Assembly (NCBI GenBank): GCA_045837725.1
Contig: JBEWZL010000243.1
Span: 1 to 64,000, forward strand
Length of the DNA stretch: 64,000 nucleotides
From: Vermamoeba vermiformis
Lineage: Eukaryota > Tubulinea > Echinamoebida
Reading direction: 5' to 3'
Made by a program: the position numbers and the translations under genes. Below the pieces are notes generated by a model. That model was not told the origin of the DNA and made no database searches. It worked only from the letters and a program-made list of their open reading frames with translations. This document shows positions 20,263-33,300 of the stretch, one piece after another (positions within the stretch are counted from its first letter, which is position 1; the number at the start of each line of letters is the position of its first letter).

Positions 20263-23233
20263 TTAATGCACGTCCCTTTGTTTGTAACTGACCACCACAA
20301 GCTCATTGCTCGGCTGTTTCTTTTTTCTAAGTTGAATCTTGTAACAACCACGCCTGTACTTGACAGATATTTCCTTTGCGAGTATCTTAAAATCTGCTGG
20401 GATACTGCCAATTTCAAGCGTGAAAGGAGTCTTTTCCAACAACTCGCTGTGATAAATGGCATTTCGGTGTCCAGTCATGTGATGTCCAGTTATCAATACG
20501 CGGTTGCTTTTATCAACACGTACGTTGATTTCGGGTCTCTTTAGATACGGAACAGCGAGCAATATTGTGATACGATTGTTCTTTTGGTAGACGTCGTAGC
20601 GAGGTAGTGTCTGTGAAACGATTAATACAAGCTAAAGCTCCTCTAGTTATTATTACCATGAGTTTCGCTAGTTGTGCAACTCTATCGAACTTCTCCACAA
20701 TGTTGTGAGGGGTATGGTTCTGCGACTCAGTACGCACGCCACTCCGTTTGATGGGACTCGAAGTCGGTGTCTCTCGCTGTGACTGCAACTTCTCGTTCTG
20801 TTGATTGATGTAAGATTGGAATTTGTCCAGGTTCTCTTTTCGTTTCAAAATTAATGAGTCCCGCAGAGTGTTGGCTGGCTCTTGTGGTGCTTGATCAGAA
20901 GCGAACGGCGCCGTTACAGAGTCGCGCTTGTTGTCTGGCACTGTGACCGACGAACTGGCACGTACAGCAGGGCTTTCATGTTTGGTCGGCTCTGTTATCT
21001 GCTCAGTGATCTCTCGGTTATCCTTGTCCTCAGAGAGGCCCAAAACGGGACTGATTGTTGATTTTTGGGCGAGTCTCTCGCTGGTAGGAGATTTTGGCAC
21101 CAGGCCCTCAGAGCTGTCGCGTTTTTTTCTAGGTGTGAACGCTTCTGAATTTCAGAACAATTAGATAAGGTTTCACGATAAAGTGCACGTATTATTATGG
21201 CATACCTGGATCGTGTTTGGCGATGTGTGCTTGAAATAGCTGGTCAAACTTCATCGCGGTCTCACGCACACTTGACGGTCTCTTTGGTGCATTGGATTCG
21301 GACAAACTGCGCTTTACCCTCGTTTTGGATCGTTGTTTTGCAATGACGGAAAGATTCGGCGACAAATTTGCGGGATATTTCGGCTGAGACTCCGTGGTCT
21401 CGACACGCGGTGCCGCTGACTTCACGGGTGAATGCACGAGTATTTTCTTGAATGCCTTTGGTGGCGTTGCAATTTGAGGCTCGGGTGTACGCGGAGACTT
21501 TACTGGAGAGCTGGGTAACGATTGTGCAGACTTCGGAGTAATTGGTCGGGGTGACACGAGAATCATCTGCGGAGAAGGCGGAGGCTACAAGCCGACATTA
21601 GAACACAAAGCAATACTGATTTTGACACCGTACAGTAACTGTCCTGCCCAATTCACTCTCAAGCTTTTTAATATGGTCCTTAAGTAGCACTACTTGTTGC
21701 TCCAACTTCGCGACCAATGCTTCGAGCTCTTCGTTGCTGCGTCGCTGATTCACCTTCACTGTGTTCACGATTGTGCTTGCTCTAGCAATTGCAATAATGA
21801 GAACATGGGTGACAAATAATCTTATTAATACCTCTTGCCGAATCTTAAAGTTGAGAGCGTTTCTTCGATATTGAAGCGGTGCGGAGAGCACGTCAAAACT
21901 AGCGTAGTTTTAGCGTTACCACCAAGAGAATCCTGCGAAAGTGGATTAGATATGGTTTGGAAAGCTGATGCCCTTACTTTTAAAATAAAGGTCAATTTGC
22001 TGTCGCGATAAGGCACGTGCGTCTTCTTCGTTATGGCATTGATGCAATTGCCGAGAGTACTCAACGATTGATTAATTTTCTTGGCCTATAGAAAGTCTTA
22101 TTAGTCCTCATAGCTAATAGTCGTATGCTCGCTGACCTCTTCGAGAGATTCGCCCGTAGCACCAGTTTTGTTCACTTTTTCGTTTCCCGCAAGGTCCGCG
22201 AGATTGAGTTTACTTGTCTTTGTGCTCTTGTCTTTCATCAACTGGTGCACGCTGATAATAAATAAGCTGTGGGACCGCGAGCTGACTTGATTCATTTGCG
22301 TCTGTCCAATCGTTCTTGATTTCTCGCCAACACGCAATAAATTCAAGACTTCATGCTCGTCGCCAACAGTCTAGCACAATAAGTAATGTCATAACGATAT
22401 AAATGTACGTACAACTTCGCTCAAGTTTTCGATCCACACTCCTTTTGTTGCGTGCTCGCGGATCTTTAAGTTACTGTTTGCTGGGATCAACAAATCTTTT
22501 ACGACTTCTTTGTATATCTCTAATATAATGATGAGCTATGACTGTATATCCTATTAACGTACCTAAGAACGAGCACTTGACCGTCAATTCTTCGACTAGG
22601 TCACGCTGCTTGTTGATCTGGTCGAACAACAACTTGCACGCACGAGGTATAATTCCTGCATGAACAATAAGAGTGGTACATCGTACGACATGCTTTACCT
22701 TCTAAACCTTGATATGTGCCAGGTACTCCAAACATCGTGAAGCTTTTACCGGATCCAGTTTGACCGTAAGCAAAAATTGTCGCGTTGAACCCATTGACAA
22801 CATCCCTAAATCATTTTAGATTCGGTGCGATATTCCTTTCGAGCTTACTCTACTGCAGGCCGTGCAACGCACTCGAAGACATCATGTTGCGTTGTATCAG
22901 GGTTGAAAATCTTTACGTTAATGAATTAAGTAATTATTCATAATTAGTGAATGTTAATATTTAAGATTGAAGCGTATTAAATCAATCACTTAATTATTAA
23001 TAAATTATTACCCTATCAAATGTAAAATTTAATGCCGGTTTGTTTTCTTCTCTCACATCCACGCTTCGCTCATCTCTGAATTGGATCAAAGAATTTCCGC
23101 TGTCATTCTTTTCTTCGTTTTTTTCTCTTTCATTTATTGGCCTGAATCGACAGACTACGCGAACCTATTTTAAATGGTCCGTGATCTGTATTTTATCAGA
23201 TCACAATTAGTCTCTTACATTTACACCAGACAT
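20263..23233 (-). CDS. Kinesin motor with C-terminal alpha-crystallin-like domain
   Basis: The start is ATG 23233: MSGVN joins [14 protein letters not shown] by one intron. The motor is nearly complete: P-loop [13 protein letters not shown] (about 22780-22740), switch [10 protein letters not shown], switch [33 protein letters not shown] and LSTLRFGKR, then a neck-like [19 protein letters not shown] and a short coiled coil. The motif set is closest to kinesin-1. Next is a 300-residue S/P/K-rich linker with many SP and TP sites (21566-20640). A 46-nt intron with branch GTATTAATC joins it to the last exon, [20 protein letters not shown]...NRVLITG...[18 protein letters not shown]. That reads like an Hsp20/alpha-crystallin (or related CS) beta-sandwich. 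Stop at 20263. The motor is N-terminal, so plus-end transport is likely; cargo is unknown. Confidence 0.8.
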
Positions 23234-23464
23234 TTTCATCCATTTTTCAACATATTAGCTCGAGACAGCTAAATTGTTCGCGTTGTGCACTCACTTGAAA
23301 CAAATGAAAAATGGCGCGATCTATTTTCGAAACAAAATCTTCAATCGAAGCAACACACACTAGCAGACAATAAGACCCTTTATTACTATTTACAATTCAC
23401 CTCGAATTAGAAATATTACATTAGTTACAGTTGGTTGGGAATTTGACGCTGCGTAGGAATGCGC

Positions 23465-24273
23465 TTATTTGGTTCGTTGTTTCTTGTTTGGAAAATTATG
23501 CGCATTTACTAAGGCCGCTAATTTTTCCTTAATGTCGGTATTGTTTGGCTCGCGCGATAATATCTCTTCGTATTGCTTTTTTGCGAGTTGATAGAAGTGT
23601 TCTGAATGGTCAAAGTCCTCTTCCTCGCTGCTTTCATCGTCCTCTTCATCACCTTCGTTCATTTCATGGTCCTCTATTGTGCGATACGAAGCACCTGGCG
23701 GAGTAACTACGCTTTGTTAATAAATTTGAAATTCTGCTATAGAGACGTCGAATTAAATAATCCTTTTTACCTCTGAACACGCAAGATGCATTTGCTAATC
23801 GATTGGTTAGTGCGGGATCGTTTTTAGCCGCTCTGTCATACAGATCCGACGCTCGTTGCTGCAAAATGGCTTTCCTGTCGAACAGCAATTAGATTTTTTG
23901 ACTTCCAATACTACAATAATTGCTAACCGATGCAAGTCTTCCTCTATTTGAGACAAAGAGACTAAAGCGTTCGCGAGCTGCACGGTTACTGCAACCTTGT
24001 CACTCTGATCCTCTGTCAACTCTTGTTCTTTCTAAAATACAACATAAACATCTCCAATATCATGATAAGTAGGCGGGATCGTCAGATTAGCGAATTGTTA
24101 TTTTCTAATGGAAGAAATAATATTTTTTTTAATTTAAAAGGAAATCCGAAGTATGACCATCCTCTAAAAAATATAACCGCCATCTTTCACCAATAAAATA
24201 TTAAAATTAACAATACCTTTGCAATAACATTTTCGAGCTCGATCTTCTGATCTTGAATGAGTTGTTTGTCCAT
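23465..24273 (-). CDS. Small TPR-like protein with acidic segment
   Basis: ATG 24273 opens MDKQLIQDQKIELENVIAK. A long intron (about 180 nt) and two short ones follow, giving about 165 residues. The order is a coiled-coil-like start, a helical pair (VTVQLANALVSLSQIEEDL; LQQRASDLYDRAAKNDPAL), an acidic run (EGDEEDDESSEEEDFDHSE), then a TPR-like unit (HFYQLAKKQYEEILSREPN) and a basic C-terminus (NFPNKKQRTK) that could be a nuclear signal. It may be a small co-chaperone-like or nuclear scaffold protein, but no family is recognised. The start lies 51 bp downstream of the stop of the HECT gene on the same strand. Confidence 0.6.
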
Positions 24274-24324
24274 AACAAGGTAATTTCAAATAAATCTTTA
24301 CTACAACAGTATGATGTTATCAAA

Positions 24325-27300
24325 TTACATGAGCATTTGTTGCAACTCCAATGGCAACATTTGTAAGAAAGGATTTGGTTCGTCATCAACAACGAAGTCC
24401 GTGTCAATTTCAACACACGTGGTAATTGCGTATAACAAACGATCACGTGTTACTTCGAGGCTTGAGTACTGTGGTAAATCCAAAGAGAAGAAACAAGTGT
24501 GCGCCTCTGGCAAGAATTGATCTGGATCTCCGTCCTTGAGGAAGCGACACAGAGCGAAGGGCATTGGCCACTCGTTATCAGCGGGCAAACGAGACCTACC
24601 CAACACGAAGCGAATCAACAATTGCTTTTGCTCTTCGGTGAATCCTTCGACTGCTTCCCAGAAGAACTTGACGTATTGAGCGGTAGGATCCACCATTTTG
24701 TACACGGTGTGGCTCTTTAGCACATTGACGTCAACGCTACGAGAACCGCAAACTCGCTGCTCGACCTCACGTGGCGTCAGTATGTTCAAGAATTGTTGCG
24801 GCAAGATTTGGTTGATGCCTGAAAAGATCTGTTAGCTTTCCGTTGCTGATCGAGTAAATTTCAAACACTTACCTCTAATCATCGCTTCAACTTGAGGAGC
24901 GAACTCGTGCAGTTTGTAATCTTGCAACAACTTGGCAAATTCTAGTCTGTTGTCGAAGGTAACCGTCTCTTCATCACCGCCAGATCGCAATTCAACGTCT
25001 CGGCCATCGGCTGACTTTGCAGTGAAATTTTGGAAAATGACGTCTTCGAAGGTTTCACGCGTCAGCGCACCATCACCTGCCAAGGCACCGCGAATGTTTT
25101 CCAAAAGGTGCGCAATGTTCATGTCAATATTCTTCAAGTCCTCGACGTCCACTTTGAGGCCTACAAGTGGTTTCCAAATGATAGACGGCCAGTCAAACTC
25201 AAGCGGATTGCGAGTACGGATTGCTATGCCAATCAGCTTGCCAATAAACTCGAAGTATTTGATGCTCGCGACAGTGCTCGCGGAAGGGTTTGGCACGAAC
25301 TTCTCTTGATCTGGACCAAGCTGGAATTGATTATTCGCAGTTGGGACGAATAACTCCTTCTCGCTTTGTATCTCCTTGCAAACTTGAGAACTGCAAACAA
25401 CGTTAGATCCTATACTACAAAAGTAATTAATCTTCTTACATTGTCTCGCGGTAAGGTCCACCAATGTCCGTGGCACCTTCTTTCTCGAAGATCACTTCAA
25501 ACGCACGATCCTCTTGTCGCAGTCGCTGGCTTTGTATTTTCTGGAATTGCTTGAAGACTTGACGCCAAAGAGCTCCAGCATGACGATTCAGCTTCATCTT
25601 GGGTCTAATCAAGTTCGTTGAGGTCTCGTGCAATGCTGCTGTGAGCCACTCGGTCTTCATTCCCCAGAACAAAAGTCCTCGGAGATGACTTAACGAAGCC
25701 GTAATACTCCACTGATCGACGATCTTTCGAAGGTCCAAGAAAGGCAATAACTTGCCTACTCGATAATTGAAGTACTTGAGGAGTTCAAATCGTGCTTCAA
25801 TAGCCTCCATTGTGAAATTCTGTAAAAGAGGAGCCAGCTGAGAAGTGTCGCAGTCCGCTAAGCTGAACTGAACGGACTCGTGAATGCCATACGGCGTTGA
25901 GTCTTGAGTGTGCAAGCGCTTGAACTTGGCGATGGCGTTGATGATAGCGACAAGCTGCTGGTCCTTGTGCACAGTCCAGTCATCAAGCGTGTCCAAACAA
26001 ACCTTCATCATCCTCTCGCTCTTTGATTGTTGTTCTGCAGCCGTTTGCTGATTGAATATGGGCGTGACGGTGAAGCGGAAGCCCCAATCGGGGAAGTTCC
26101 TGTTTGACATAAAGCGCCATACAAAGGAGTTCCCCTTGATCTTCAGCTGAGCAGGGAAGGTCTGGCTGAATCGTTCGATTAATTCACCTTGCTCGTCTTC
26201 AAAAACCAAGAATGCGTGGTTAGGAACAAGTGAAGTACGTGGATCGAACTCGATGAGCAGATCAGTAGCGTTCTTGATGCTGATAGAACTGTCAAGATTG
26301 CTTTGAGGTCTGTATGGGTGCGTTGACTCTTCAACCCAAACTTGACCTTGGTGTTGCCTGAATTTGCCAGTGAACGCCTTCTTTATGAAATCCTTCGAGA
26401 AATTCTGCCCCTTGAGCAACTTGTCCATCACATCGGCGAGTTCTTGACCGTTCTTGAAGAAGCCGTAGCTCTTCTTGAATCCCAACTTCTGCGAGTCAGG
26501 CAGAACTTGGCCCTTCTCTTCGCAATCCAATTGTTTCGCGTGATTGACTTTGATAAGCACCTCAATCATTCGTTGCAAGTACAAAGAGTGCGTGCTGGCA
26601 ATGGACTTTCGCTCATCTTCATACAACTGCTTGACTTCAGTCTCGAGCATTGCAAGCAGATTGACGTTTGGTCTGTCATCTTCATCAAATAAGCGCCATT
26701 GGTTGAAGAGTCTAGCGATTGCTGTAAGAATGCGAATGCGGTTTGGAACGGCAAACTCTCGCTTGTGGTAGTGCTTGATTAATGCCTCGAAGAGTTCATT
26801 GCAGTACAAAGGCTTCACCCAAACGGGTTCCATGTTGAGCAACCAATCAACCACGAACATTCCAAACTCGAAACTGGGCTTTGTGAGCATCTCTTCGTCT
26901 GTGAGCTTCGGAGCAAGAGGAACGACCCAGAATTTGTAGCCCCATTCGGGATTTTCCTTGTCAGTCTCGAACGTAAGCCAGAAGCTGTTCGAGTTGACGA
27001 TTGTTGTCGGCCATGCTTGGTGACCCTTGCCATGGAAGATACCAATCAGCTTACTAAGACTGGCGTCTTCAAAGAATGAGCAAAAGTCGAAGCCAGCTTC
27101 AGTATGACAATCTTTGTCGAAAATGACGCAGCAACTTTCCGAGCCCTCCAGTTTGATCATGCGACGGAACTTCGCATTGTTTTGGTACGGATGGGATGAT
27201 TCTTCAACAAGATATGGGTACTCTTGATCCAAACTGCCAATCAAATTGCGAATGCACTCGGAGATAAGCATATCAGTGAACTTTGACTGGAAGCCAGACT

Positions 27301-30300
27301 CAGCGGCTGGCTGTTGTGTTGTGAGTTTGAGGCTTCTCCGCGACTGGTTGCAACTTGGGACTAGCAGGCTTTGGATTACCTGGCGTCGGTTGCATGTGAA
27401 TTGCAGCAATTGATTCCTTTCTCCGAACGCGCACAAGGTTAGACTCTTCCCTGCGCAATGGAGCAGAAGCATCGTTGATTGTCTTGATCCATGCCTGTTG
27501 ATCTTGCGCGTTCTCGCAACTGAAAATTAACGTGTTGTTCGGAATGGTGACCTCGAAACAGTTGTCTCGGTTTAATGTCTTGGGTGCTGCCTTGACCGCG
27601 ATTATGTTCTTCAATTCTGTCTCGGACATTGGAGGCAAGGGCTTTGCCTTTTTGACATTCAAAGAGTTTTCAGTTAGCACAACAAATCTCTCCATCCATT
27701 GCTGTCTTCCAATCGACGGACCAGCTGAAAGCATTTGAAGCGAACCACTACAATAAAATTAGTACCTTCGCAAAATAATCAGAGTTAGAAATATACCTGA
27801 ACAGCACCTTCGCTGGTACTCTCGCCGGTTGGAAAGCTGCTGTTAGCTTGGCTACACCGCCGCTAACCGGCTGTTTTACAGGACCGACGGCTGTTTTCAC
27901 GGGGCTCGGACCACCAGGCGCAACAATACCAACCTTTGGTCCAAATTTGGCCGTTCCAATCTTTGGTGGTGCCGTGCCCGATGGAGGCATAGGCAACTTC
28001 GGGTTTGACTTAGCGAGCGGACCTTGCAAAGGTTGTTTGGGACCAACCATGCCCTTGACAAAACCCGGGCCTTTACCTTGGATAGGCATTTTAGGCAACG
28101 AACCCTGTTTGGGAATGGCAGGGCCGGTAGGATTTGTTACTGACGCAGCGGCTAGCTTCTTTCGCTCGTCAATTCTGGGTTTGGCTAGATTGAGCCAGTG
28201 AGCGGCGATTTTGCGAACTAGCTGATCGACACGGCTCTTGGCTCCCACACCATGAGGCAATGATCTAAAGACAGTCTCTTGCTTCAAGATCTGACGCACT
28301 CTTTCTTTAACCAGCTTTAGCTCGTTGTTCTCCTTGAGACTGAAATCGACGCTCTCTACCGAAGTAGCAGAAATATTCTCGAGGATCATCAACTTTAGCA
28401 ATTGAATCAAGCTGATCGCTCCTCCGATAACATGCAACGAGAGCGTTTCAGTGGCGGGCACGTTCTTTAGGAAACTGAATGTAGCTTGACGCGAGTATAG
28501 AACTGCCAATTGCTGCTCGAGTACTGCTCTTTGCTGTTGAATTTCGGCTTTGGACGCTCTTTGGAACTCTGTGTCAACGAGTTCCAGCGAGTTGACGTTA
28601 TACCAGAACAACTGTTCGCTCCTCTTCCTCATCTTCATCGTGTTCATCCTCGTCATCATGAGAATGATCATCGATATTGGTGATACGCAACAGGACGTAT
28701 TTGTCTTTGATATTAATGTTTTCCACAATGCCAATCTTGCCAATAGTTGAATTCATCTGCGAGACCCAGAATCCTTGCGTTGCTACGTCAGCTCGAGCAA
28801 CTGCCAGGCGCCAACCGATTTGAACGTTTTCGATGGCAATGTTGCCCTTTGAAGCCTCGCTGCCATAAAGATCCGGCAAGAGAGCAGAGCCCTTGGCGCT
28901 GAATGCATCGTTTGGAACAGGTGTTTCTATCACCAAGTAGATATTCTTCGGGTTATTCTTGGCCTCCTCTTTCTCGCACGAGGCACAGATATTGAAGTTG
29001 GGCTTACTCAAAGCCTTGTAGCGAACTCCAACAATCTGCGCCTTGTTACAAATGTCGCACTTGACATCTTTGTGAACGAGATCCGAAGCAGGCTTCTCCA
29101 GCTTGTCATTCTTGTACAAATTAGGCAACAAAGGAAGTACAGCGCTAGGAGGCGGGTAGATGACGGGGAATAAGCTCGAAGGACATTCCTTGAAACGTAT
29201 TAGAATTCGGCTGGTAGAGTATTAGAAAGCTTACTCTGCGAGAAGGCAAAGGAACATTGACTTTGTAATAAATCTGCCACGATAGTCTATCCTTTGTCGT
29301 GTAGCACTTTTCGCACAGATCGAAGTCGGGCAAATTCGCATTCTTGTAACGACAGCCCTTGATGGGGGAAGCACCGCAACCATCACACCGCCAGCCAACA
29401 TGAACATCAGTGGCACCAGAAACGGCTCCTTCTTCAAGCTGTTTCTTATTTGCGATGAATGATAAGAATTCCAAGAACTCGACTTCTCCGTCATTGTTCA
29501 CTGATAAACGGTTAGAGTACATTAGCAGTAGAAATTACTTACAATCCATTTGTTGGAATGTTTCAATATCAGCATCATCACCACCACGACCAAGAGCAGT
29601 CAGAGCTAAGATGAACTCCGCCAGTGAAATTCGGCCGTCTCCATCAAGGTCGAAAACGGAAAACTCTTCTTTGATCTCGCGGACATCTGCAAAGCTCAAG
29701 TTTCCTGCTTTCATAATCTTCAACAGCTTATCGTTGAATGATAAGTTGTCGTCATCTTCTTGCTCTTCGACTTTTTGTGCCTTCGCTGCAACTGCCTTCT
29801 TCTCGGCACTAGCGGTGAGATCTTGATCGGGCAAAAACGATAGATAGCGGCGAGCGTTGACAAGCTTCTGTTCTGTTGCTGAAAGCTTGACTCGATCCGT
29901 CGTGCTCAGCGGTGACAAAGCTAATTGCACCAAACTTGGCATGATCGTTTCTTGCAAAACAGGATCGAGGTTGTTTTGTGGGAACTTGACTAAAGCGTCC
30001 AGTGCCTTGATTGACGTCATCTTCACTCTCGCGAACAATGCTGCTACAGTCTGAGGTGCTGTCTTGACATCAATGTGGAATGGTATAATTGCTTGGAAGA
30101 CTTCACATAGCTCTTTAGTCAAAGGAACCATCTCTGGCTTCACGTCAATATCTTGACTGAAGTGAATGTCGTGTTCATTCTCGACAACGATGAAGTCGAA
30201 GCGATCTAACACGTGCTCTGACTCTTCGGCATGCGCATCACGAAGCATTACTTCGTATTTGCCGTAGTTATTCGTGGCCACGATGACACCATTCTGGGAG

Positions 30301-33300
30301 CCCAATGCTACTCTGGCACCAATCCTCGGATGGTCTTTGAATGCACCAATTATCTCTAAAGATTTGCAAGCCTTATCGATTCTGGGCTTCCAGTTTTGAG
30401 TGATTGAATTGACGTTCATCTTCGCCCCCTTGACAAATTCCGGAATGCTCTTCAAACTTTCCATAATCGCGTTGCGCAAGTGAGTCTCCCACTCTGCTCC
30501 TTGAGTCAGCAGATGACGTGCGAGCATTACAGACTCGTAATCGTGTGCTTCAATAACATCACGCTGATGTTTCAGTGGTCGTGTCAATGCAAGTAATTCT
30601 CCGAACTTGTTGTTCATGTCTGTTGTGCTTGGTTAGCGACGCTTCTAATAATGCCTATTCGATCTATCTTACCAAAAGCGAATGGCCTTTGGCCGAAGTT
30701 GACCGCCACCACGGCACTTGGGGAATTGAGACCAACAGCAGGGAAGAAGCTTCCAAATACGTTACGGAATGCAAGTCCAACCGTCGCTCCATTTCTTGTA
30801 AAAGCGACGGATCCCGTTTCACAGTCCCAGAAAAGTCCTGCAACGTCGCTTGGTTTTTCCCAAGTGGGGCCAAACTCCGCGCCGGAACCCTCTAATCGGT
30901 AGTTAAACGCATTACCTATCGATTGATTAGACTCGTTCCATAAGTGTGATAACCAACGTACCATCGTCAGCGTGGTAGCCGTAGCTGCCGTGTGACCAGC
31001 CTGGCATACCGTCCATCTGAGGAATCTGCTCAGCGGGATACAATCCAATGCTAACAGCTGCATCTTTGCCCGGATTAACGATGGTAACTTCGTAATAGAA
31101 AAACTTGGCAGCAGTTGGAACGGACCGATCTGAGTGAACCAAGCTGACAGTATCAGTTCTCATATTGCCGTTAATAAGAACGTATCTAAAGACAAAAATT
31201 GTTAGTTTAGACACCTTGCTCACGGAACAACATACCCGTCGTCAGACACCATAACAGGACCGCACGTGTGGCTGCCGTTCATTTTTGTCGGACCATGGCT
31301 AGCCAAAGCGAAAGGAGTAGCTGAGTCTGCTTTTTGTTTAAGTGACTTAAGCAAATGATGCGCGTTGGTAGGCACTGGTGAGCTTGCAGGAGTCACTTCC
31401 AGAGCGGGCGCTAACACGGCAGGGCCAAGGGAGCTCATAAATCGCAGGCTACGCAAAAGTAGCGAAGTTGTTGACGGCTCCGTGGAACGCGCAAGCAATT
31501 CGATAAAGACTTTGGCGAGTGTCTTGTTGCTTCGCAGTAAGGTAGAAACTGATGACTTGCCCAAAAGAGTGAAGAACAATGCTACAAAGCGTCGCACCCA
31601 CAAGCCAGTTGTTTTTGTGGATGTCAGCACGGGCTGCAATGCTTCCACAAATTCGTTCAGCAAGCCAACAACTCCTTGATCTGTTTCTGGTGCTGTTTTA
31701 AACACGCTGTGACCAACCGACCAGAACACAAGTAAGCCAAGGTCCGAATGATTGCCAGAGTACAGCGTGCCAGCCTTCTTCAAGATACCACTCTTGTGTA
31801 TTAACGTCGCGTCAGAAGGCAACCAAGCCACAGTAAGAAGTGACGTGGCGGCGTCAAAAGTAAGGTGATGTTGCGGGGTGCTGAGGAGCTTGCCTAATAG
31901 GCCCAAGTACAAGTCGGCAAATGCCTTGCTAAGCTTTTGCTTGGAGTCGACTGAAGCGCCCTGAAGCTGATCCAAATAGCTACTGACATCATTCTTACGA
32001 GAGGTGAACGCCTTTCCAACAGCCGCTAACACGTCGTTGATGACAAGTGGATAGTTGAGGGAATTGACCAAATCCAGCACGTGAACAAACGCCTCCTCGC
32101 GCTGCTTCGCTGCCAATTGCCCTTGCTTGATAGATGCGTACAGTACTTGAGCATCTAAATTGCTAAGCAAAAAGGATTGGACATGCTCGACTGCGACGTC
32201 CGCGTTTGCCACAACACAGTTCAATAGTAACTTGGCGCGTGCAACAATGCTTGATGCAATCTCTTGGTAAAGATTGGTTTTCTTGGCCAACAGTCCTTTG
32301 GCGTCGAGCCCCTTAGAGAAGTCATCAGATGCACTTGCTGCTTGCACTCTCATCATAATCTGCTGTCTAATCGCTCTAGCGATACTCCACACAGATGAAA
32401 CCGCGGGTGGAACAACAGCAGGAAGGGGCGCGCTTTGTGCTAACTTCTTCACTTCGTCAACAAGACTAGGACGGAAGTGCAATACAGCCGCGATAGCGTA
32501 TCTTTCGGCAACTGTAACACTTCTTCTGAGGGTGTTATTACGGTGTAATTGAATTATTGAAATCAGCATACGTACCCTTGGTGTGAAGGTCCTCCAAGCA
32601 GTCTAGTCTCCAACCACTTTGCAAGCTTGGCAACAGGCTTAGTGGCATTTGCGATATCCAATAAATCCTCGACCACCTCGTCATTCTTCTGACTTTCGTC
32701 AATGCCGGCATCAAATAGCTTGGGATCCATCTTAGTGTCTTGATGTAGGGCGGACATGCCAGTCATGCCCTTCAACAAAGCGCCAATGAGAGAGGCAAGT
32801 CTAGTTTCGAGTTCAACTGTCCAAGGCACCTGAGGATCTTCTTTTGGTTGAGAATCTTCGTCCTCATCCTCTTCTTCATCCTCATCGTGCGGAACAGCTA
32901 CACCAGTGATGTAACACTTATAACCCCACGCATCGGAGGACATCTCTTCAGGGGTATGGAAAACAAGTGCCAACGCATCACCAGGCACAAGTAGTCGTAC
33001 AGGAAAGACGGACTTGTCCGTAAGTGGAGGGCACACTCGGACGGTTCTCTCGGGATTCATGATATGCAAGTAAGTCCCCGGGCCAAGTGCCGTTTTGGCA
33101 TCGAACTCAACAATCATGTAATCAGCCCTGCTAGCGTTAGTACTATTAACTGTATGTCCCTTAAGCTTACTTTGGGAATCCAAATATATCCACGGTGTCA
33201 GTGTCAGGTTGACAAGGATGCTGCGACTCTCGGACTTCTTGAGAAGGCAATTGTACTTGCGACATTCGATGCAAAGCCTCTATGTCATCAGCAGGACCAT

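Noticed and set aside
27848-28201. 117-codon plus-strand P/G-rich frame
   Set aside because: It is the shadow of the P/G-rich linker of the HECT ligase on the opposite strand.
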